DNA of 11,914 nt. Source: Verrucomicrobiia bacterium (lineage in GTDB: Bacteria; Verrucomicrobiota; Verrucomicrobiae; Limisphaerales; UBA11358). Location of the stretch: assembly GCA_030042375.1 (NCBI GenBank), contig JASHZU010000403.1, positions 1 to 11,914 on the forward strand, given 5' to 3'. Shown piece after piece: positions 7,535-11,914 of the stretch (the first letter of the stretch is position 1; the number at the start of each line of letters is the position of its first letter). Made by a program: the position numbers and the translations under genes. The notes below the pieces were generated by a model. It was given only the letters and a program-made list of their open reading frames with translations, was not told where the DNA came from and did no database searches.

Positions 7535-7559
7535 GAAGTCTTTGATTTTTAAAGATTTC
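7535..7559 (+). promoter_or_regulatory. AU-rich hairpin in the sucA leader
   Basis: GAAGTCTTT and AAAGATTTC pair over nine positions (one G-U) around a seven-base loop, GATTTTT. The hairpin ends 18 bases before the sucA ATG and is followed by a run of A and T with no Shine-Dalgarno match. It could influence translation initiation or mRNA stability. It is too AU-rich and too close to the start to be a convincing terminator. Confidence 0.35.
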
Positions 7560-7577
7560 TAAATTTATTATATTGTT

Positions 7578-10385
7578 ATGAGTTCTACTCCGTTCAGTAA
7601 TCTCGCTTACATGGAGTTGCTTTACAGCCGCTACCGGCAGGACCCGCAGTCGGTTTCCCCGGAATGGCGCAGTTATTTTGCCGAAACGATTGATGCGAAA
7701 AAAAACGGCGAATCGCGGCTGGCACCTTCCTTCACCCCCCGCAGTATTTTTAATCCCGCCTCGCCGGGAACGGCCGGGAAACGCGCTGCGCCGGATCCAC
7801 ACCTCTCGGGCATCCAGGAACGGCTCTACGAGCTGATTCGCAACCATCGCGTGCGCGGCCACATGATTGCGGCCCTTAACCCGCTGGGCGCGCCGCGCCC
7901 GAAAATGCCGGAACTGGAATTGGAGTACTACGGCTTTACCGAACCGGAACTGGATTTGGTAGTCAATTCCGCGACGCTGCCTTATAACACGCCGCTGACT
8001 ATCCGCGAAATTTTCCAGCGAATGCGCAACACGTATAGCCGTTCCATCGGCGCGCAATTCATGCACATCGGCGATCCGGCCATCCGCCAATGGCTGCAGA
8101 ACCGGATGGAGATGACGCAAAACCGGCTGGAACTTTCGCACGAGGAACAAATCCGCATTCTCACACGACTCACGGACGCCACGCTGTTCGAGGAATTTCT
8201 CCGCAAAAAATTTCTCGGCGCCAAAACGTTTTCCCTGGAAGGCAGCGAAACGCTGTTGCCACTGCTTGATTTGGCCGTCGAAAAAGCGGGCAGCCAAAAC
8301 GTGAAGGACATTGTCATCGCCATGGCGCACCGCGGCCGCCTGAACGTGCTGGCGCATATCGCCGGGAAAGATTTCTGCCGCATTTTCCGCGAGTTCACTG
8401 ATATTGCGCCGGAGGGCTGGGAAAACCACGGCGACGTTAAATATCACAAGGGCCATAGCGGCTATTGGACGACGGCGGACGGGGAGAACATGCATATCTC
8501 GCTTTGTTTCAATCCCAGCCATTTGGAATTCGTCAACCCGGTGGCCATGGGCCGCACGCGCGCACGCCAAGATCGGCACGGCGACGACGTGCGCCGCCAG
8601 TGTTTGTGCCTGTTGATTCACGGCGACGCCGCGTTCGCGGGCGAAGGCATCGTGCAGGAATCGCTCAATTTAAGCGAACTGAAGGGCTACAACATCGGCG
8701 GAGTGCTGCACATTGTTTTAAACAATCAAATCGGATTTACCACGCCGCCGGACCAGTATCGCTCGACCTCGTACGCCACGGGCGTGGCGCGCATGTTGCA
8801 GTCCCCGATTTTCCACGTGAACGGCGAAGACCCGGAAGCGGTGGCGCAGGTGGTGCGGATGGCTTTGGATTTCCGCCAGGAATTTCAAAAAGACGTTTTC
8901 ATCGACATGTACGCTTATCGCCGGCTGGGCCACAACGAAACGGACGAGCCGACGTTTACGCAACCGGTGCTTTATCGCGCCATCAGCCAGCGCAAAAGCG
9001 TGCGCGAAAGTTATCTCGAGCACCTGCTGAAATTGCGCGAGGTCACCACGGAGGAAGCTGAGAAAATCGCGAAGGAAAGTTACGAAAACCTGGAACGCGA
9101 ACTCGCCGCGGCGAATAAAAATGAATGTGCCTCTCCGCAGAAAAAAGGCGGTATCTGGAACACTTACATTGGCGGGCCCGAACCGCGCGAGGAAACCGAG
9201 AGCGGCATTCCGGCTGATAAAATTTCCGGGCTGCTGCGAAAACTGGCGGAAATCCCCGCCTCATTTCAGCTGCATCCAAAATTGCAGCAAGTTGTGGAGC
9301 GCCGCCGGGAAATGGCGGAGGGCAAAATCCCGCTCGATTGGGCGGCGGCGGAAACGCTCGCGTTTGCCTCGCTGCTTACGGAAGACGTCCGCATCCGGTT
9401 GACCGGCCAGGACACGGCGCGCGGCACGTTCAGCCATCGCCATGCGATTTTTTACGATTACGAACACGGTGCGCAGTATAGCCCGCTGCAACATCTCTCG
9501 GACAAACAGGCGCCGTTTGAAGTCATCAACAGCCCGCTTTGCGAAGCGGGTGCGCTGGGCTTTGAATATGGTTACAGCCTTGATTTCCCGGAATCGCTGG
9601 TTTTGTGGGAAGCGCAGTTCGGGGATTTTGTGAACGTAGCGCAGGTGATTTTGGACCAATTCATTTCCAGCGCGGAAGACAAATGGGGACGGCTCTCAGG
9701 TTTAGTAATGTTGCTGCCGCATGGTTTTGAAGGGATGGGCCCGGGGCATTCCAGCGCGCGCATCGAGCGTTTTCTCACGCTGGCCGCCCAGGACAACATC
9801 CAAATCACCCAGCCGACGACGCCCGCGCAACTCTTCCATCTATTACGGCGGCAATCGCTGCGCAAATGGCGCAAGCCGCTGGTGGTGTTCACGCCCAAGA
9901 GTTTGTTGCGCCATGCGAAGGTGGTTTCGCCGATGGAAGAATTTACGCACGGCCATTTCCAAAAAATCATCGCGGACGATTTGCCGCCGCAACAGGTGAA
10001 ACGCATTTTGCTTTGCACCGGGAAAATTTATTACGAGCTGCTCGCCTATCGCGAACAGCACAAACATAACGACACGGCAATTATCCGGCTGGAACAGCTC
10101 TACCCGCTGCGCGATGAGCTGCTGGAAAAAATCCTGTCGCCGTACGCGGACAACACGCCGGCGCTTTGGGTGCAGGAAGAGCCGTTTAATATGGGCGCGT
10201 GGCGTTACCTGCACGAAAAATTCGGCAAACATCTTTTCGGGCGCCTGCCTTTCGCGCCGATCAGCCGGCACGAATCGGCCAGCCCGGCCACCGGCTCCTC
10301 CACCGCGCATAAACTGGAACAGCAACAATTGATTGAGCGTGCTTTCAGCGATGCCATCCATGTGGAAGGAAAGGGTAAAAAATGA
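7578..10385 (+). CDS. sucA: 2-oxoglutarate dehydrogenase E1 component
   Basis: 935 aa, essentially the length of E. coli SucA (933). This thiamine-diphosphate enzyme decarboxylates 2-oxoglutarate and passes the succinyl group to the lipoyl arm of E2. The start SNLAYMELLYSRYRQDP fits the family N-terminus. Then come NHRVRGHMIAALNPLG (about 91-106), MAHRGRLNVL (near 248), CFNPSHLEFVNPVAMGR (about 310-326), the cofactor-binding GDAAFAGEG to NNQIGFTT (about 348-387), YRRLGHNETDEP (near 450), QDTARGTFSHRHA (about 610-622), EAGALGFEYGYS (near 655), GPGHSSARIERFL (near 720) and WVQEEPFNMGAWRY near the end. The reading frame is intact. It is the first gene of an operon with the BON protein (ATGA overlap) and sucB. 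No Shine-Dalgarno sequence is seen before the AT-rich start. Confidence 0.98.
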   Translation: MSSTPFSNLAYMELLYSRYRQDPQSVSPEWRSYFAETIDAKKNGESRLAPSFTPRSIFNPASPGTAGKRAAPDPHLSGIQERLYELIRNHRVRGHMIAALNPLGAPRPKMPELELEYYGFTEPELDLVVNSATLPYNTPLTIREIFQRMRNTYSRSIGAQFMHIGDPAIRQWLQNRMEMTQNRLELSHEEQIRILTRLTDATLFEEFLRKKFLGAKTFSLEGSETLLPLLDLAVEKAGSQNVKDIVIAMAHRGRLNVLAHIAGKDFCRIFREFTDIAPEGWENHGDVKYHKGHSGYWTTADGENMHISLCFNPSHLEFVNPVAMGRTRARQDRHGDDVRRQCLCLLIHGDAAFAGEGIVQESLNLSELKGYNIGGVLHIVLNNQIGFTTPPDQYRSTSYATGVARMLQSPIFHVNGEDPEAVAQVVRMALDFRQEFQKDVFIDMYAYRRLGHNETDEPTFTQPVLYRAISQRKSVRESYLEHLLKLREVTTEEAEKIAKESYENLERELAAANKNECASPQKKGGIWNTYIGGPEPREETESGIPADKISGLLRKLAEIPASFQLHPKLQQVVERRREMAEGKIPLDWAAAETLAFASLLTEDVRIRLTGQDTARGTFSHRHAIFYDYEHGAQYSPLQHLSDKQAPFEVINSPLCEAGALGFEYGYSLDFPESLVLWEAQFGDFVNVAQVILDQFISSAEDKWGRLSGLVMLLPHGFEGMGPGHSSARIERFLTLAAQDNIQITQPTTPAQLFHLLRRQSLRKWRKPLVVFTPKSLLRHAKVVSPMEEFTHGHFQKIIADDLPPQQVKRILLCTGKIYYELLAYREQHKHNDTAIIRLEQLYPLRDELLEKILSPYADNTPALWVQEEPFNMGAWRYLHEKFGKHLFGRLPFAPISRHESASPATGSSTAHKLEQQQLIERAFSDAIHVEGKGKK
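10367..10374 (+). promoter_or_regulatory. Ribosome binding site for the BON-domain gene
   Basis: AGGAAAGG inside the last codons of sucA, seven bases before the ATG at 10382. With the 4-bp stop-start overlap, it indicates coupled translation of the small gene with sucA and supports this start. Confidence 0.5.
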
Positions 10386-10891
10386 GGGCCTTCTTCAACG
10401 GACTGGTCCTGGGAATTATTTTCGGGGCGGTCGCGTATTGGTATATCGAGAAAAAAGCGGCGGAAGATCCCGTCGCGGAACAGCGTTATCAACAGGCCGC
10501 TTCGCAAACCGAGAGCAACGCGAGTGTGACCGCGCAGGACATCGGTGCTGCCCTGCAAGCCAAGTTCGACACGCTGGATTTAAATAGCGGCCAGATCAAG
10601 GATGATATGGCGCGCACCGGCCAGGTCGTCCGCCGTGAGGCGCTGGACATTGGCGCTGCGGCGGTCAATGCCGCTTCTGACGCCCGCGCCGTGACGGAAA
10701 TCAAGGCCAAGTATGCGATGGATCCCTCCCTTTCCGTCTGGAAAATTTCTGTCAGTTGCGACCAGGGCCATGTAAAATTATCCGGCACAGTGAAATCGCA
10801 CGAAGACATCAGCAAAGCCATTGCCCTGGCGCTCGAAGCCGACGGCGTCCGCGATGTCACCTCCACGATTCAAGTCCAAAACAATCAATAA
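10382..10891 (+). CDS. Membrane-anchored BON-domain protein
   Basis: 169 aa. Residues 4-22 ([19 protein letters not shown]) form one hydrophobic segment after a short basic start. It is probably an uncleaved inner-membrane anchor with the rest in the periplasm. Residues about 23-95 are polar, rich in Ala and Gln, and probably helical. Residues about 100-169 match the BON pattern: short beta-strands with a [11 protein letters not shown] core, a helix ([13 protein letters not shown]), then [15 protein letters not shown] domains occur in OsmY, BamE-like and secretin-associated proteins and are linked to membrane or phospholipid binding. It begins within the sucA stop codon and ends 4 bp before sucB, so it is co-expressed with the 2-oxoglutarate dehydrogenase. 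Its link to that cytoplasmic complex is not obvious. The domain call is fairly secure; the role is unknown. Confidence 0.85.
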   Translation: MRAFFNGLVLGIIFGAVAYWYIEKKAAEDPVAEQRYQQAASQTESNASVTAQDIGAALQAKFDTLDLNSGQIKDDMARTGQVVRREALDIGAAAVNAASDARAVTEIKAKYAMDPSLSVWKISVSCDQGHVKLSGTVKSHEDISKAIALALEADGVRDVTSTIQVQNNQ

Positions 10892-10895
10892 TCCC

Positions 10896-11914
10896 ATGCC
10901 CATTGAATTAACCATCCCCAGCGTCGGTGAATCCATCACAGAAGTGCAAATTGCCGAATGGCTCAAAGCCGAAGGCGACGCCGTGAAAAAAGACGAAAAC
11001 GTCGCGGTCATCGATTCGGAAAAGACTACGTTTGAATTGGCCGCGCCCGAGGATGGACGGCTCAAAATTTTGCACCAGGCGGGCGAGACAGTGAAAGTGG
11101 GCGATGTCGTGGGGCACATTGAAACGAACGGCGAGGTGCCCAAAGCTGCCGCTGCAAAGAAAGAAGCACCGGCGGCACCCGCGCCCAAAAAAGAAGCGGC
11201 CAAGCCCGCGGAAGCCGCGCCGAAGGTTGAAGCCAAAGCTGAAAAGCCGGCGGCCAAACCCGCTGCGGCACCGGCAGCAAAGTCTGAATCCGGCCGTGAG
11301 TTGGAAGTTGTTCCCATGACCATGTTGCGCAAGACGGCGGCCAAACGGCTTATTGAGGCCAAGCAACAAATGGCCATGCTCACGACGTTCAATGAAGTAG
11401 ACATGAGCGCCGTGCAATCACTGCGCGCGGCGCATAAGGAAAATTTTGAGAAACGCTACCAGGTCAAGCTGGGTTTCATGTCGTTTTTTGTGAAGGCGGT
11501 CATCGATGCGCTGAAACAATTTCCGCAGCTCAACGCGGAGATTCGCGCCACGGACATCGTGTATCACAATTATTTCGATATCGGCGTCGCCATCGCCAGC
11601 GATCGCGGCCTGGTAGTCCCGGTGCTGCGCAACGCGGAACGGATGAGCTTCGCGGACATTGAACGCGCCATTGGCGATTTTGCGAATCGTTCCAAGGAAG
11701 GAAAACTGAAGCCCGCGGAACTGGAAGGCGGCACGTTCACCATCACCAACGGCGGCGTGTTTGGGTCATTGTTTTCGACGCCGATCATCAATCCGCCGCA
11801 GACGGGCATCCTGGGAATGCACTCCATCCAGGAACGGCCCATTGCCCTGAATGGGCAGGTCGTGATCCGGCCCATGATGTATACCGCGCTGACGTATGAT
11901 CATCGCATTGTGGA
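10896..11914 (+). CDS. sucB: Dihydrolipoyl succinyltransferase E2 of 2-oxoglutarate dehydrogenase (partial, lacks subunit-binding domain)
   Basis: The first 339 codons are present; the stop is outside the window. E2 takes the succinyl group from E1 on its lipoyl lysine and passes it to CoA. The lipoyl domain (1-80) begins [16 protein letters not shown] and has the lipoylation site DSEKTT at Lys43; the usual Asp before this Lys is Glu. An Ala/Pro/Lys/Glu linker (about 82-134) leads directly into the catalytic domain from about 136: [72 protein letters not shown], and TYDHRIVD with the catalytic His just before the edge. No peripheral subunit-binding domain (usual pattern SPAxRxLAxExxxD) is visible between linker and core. 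Perhaps 25-30 residues are missing at the end. The start is 4 bp after the BON gene, without a clear Shine-Dalgarno. Confidence 0.96.
   Translation, partial: MPIELTIPSVGESITEVQIAEWLKAEGDAVKKDENVAVIDSEKTTFELAAPEDGRLKILHQAGETVKVGDVVGHIETNGEVPKAAAAKKEAPAAPAPKKEAAKPAEAAPKVEAKAEKPAAKPAAAPAAKSESGRELEVVPMTMLRKTAAKRLIEAKQQMAMLTTFNEVDMSAVQSLRAAHKENFEKRYQVKLGFMSFFVKAVIDALKQFPQLNAEIRATDIVYHNYFDIGVAIASDRGLVVPVLRNAERMSFADIERAIGDFANRSKEGKLKPAELEGGTFTITNGGVFGSLFSTPIINPPQTGILGMHSIQERPIALNGQVVIRPMMYTALTYDHRIV

Noticed and set aside
7521..8621. 366-aa minus-strand open frame opposite sucA
   Set aside because: It lies wholly over the leader and first third of an intact sucA. Its composition is rich in Arg, Val, Phe and His, typical of an antisense frame of a GC-biased gene, and it has no family motif.
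10778..11404. 208-aa minus-strand frame opposite sucB, rich in Ala, Ser and Gly
   Set aside because: It is the complement of the lipoyl domain and the Ala/Pro/Lys linker of sucB, an expected shadow with no domain of its own.

Overview
The window looks like a piece of a Gram-negative-type bacterial chromosome of moderate GC. It carries a small accessory nonribosomal peptide (NRPS) operon on the left and a core tricarboxylic-acid-cycle operon on the right, separated by a tRNA gene. The phylum cannot be fixed from the sequence alone. Weak or absent Shine-Dalgarno sites before most genes, together with the general protein style, would suit Verrucomicrobiota or a relative, but this is a low-confidence guess.

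Left edge (1-552): the first 140 bases hold the reverse-strand start of a secreted protein that runs out of the window. The next 412 bases are a divergent intergenic region. It holds a long imperfect inverted repeat (230-331) and a candidate promoter (455-483) for the NRPS operon.

NRPS operon (553-7153, plus strand), four tightly packed genes: (1) a free-standing adenylation-carrier (A-T) protein whose ten-residue specificity code reads DAWFLGNVVK, the classical leucine code; (2) a cytochrome P450; (3) a condensation-like/carrier/thioesterase (C*-T-TE) protein that has no A domain and whose condensation motif HHxxxDG is changed to HTLVYDD; (4) an Sfp-type phosphopantetheinyl transferase that would activate both carrier domains. 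The most economical reading is loading of leucine on the A-T protein, oxidation by the P450 while carrier-bound (probably beta-hydroxylation), and release through the C*-T-TE protein. The altered condensation motif resembles the HRxxxDD form of the P450-recruiting X domains of glycopeptide synthetases, so this domain may be a docking platform and not a peptide-bond-forming enzyme.

Junction (7154-7577): a CAU-anticodon tRNA on the minus strand lies convergent to the NRPS operon, with only 18 bp between them. Beyond it is a 28-codon remnant that reads like the C-terminal tail of an aldose 1-epimerase. Then come a candidate promoter and an AU-rich hairpin ahead of sucA. A truncated gene and a tRNA beside an accessory operon suggest a past rearrangement or island boundary.

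TCA operon (7578-end, plus strand): sucA (2-oxoglutarate dehydrogenase E1), then a small membrane-anchored BON-domain protein starting inside the sucA stop codon (ATGA), then sucB (E2) four bases further on. The E2 lacks a recognisable peripheral subunit-binding domain between its lipoyl and catalytic domains. It is cut by the window edge just after the catalytic His-Arg-Ile-Val-Asp motif.
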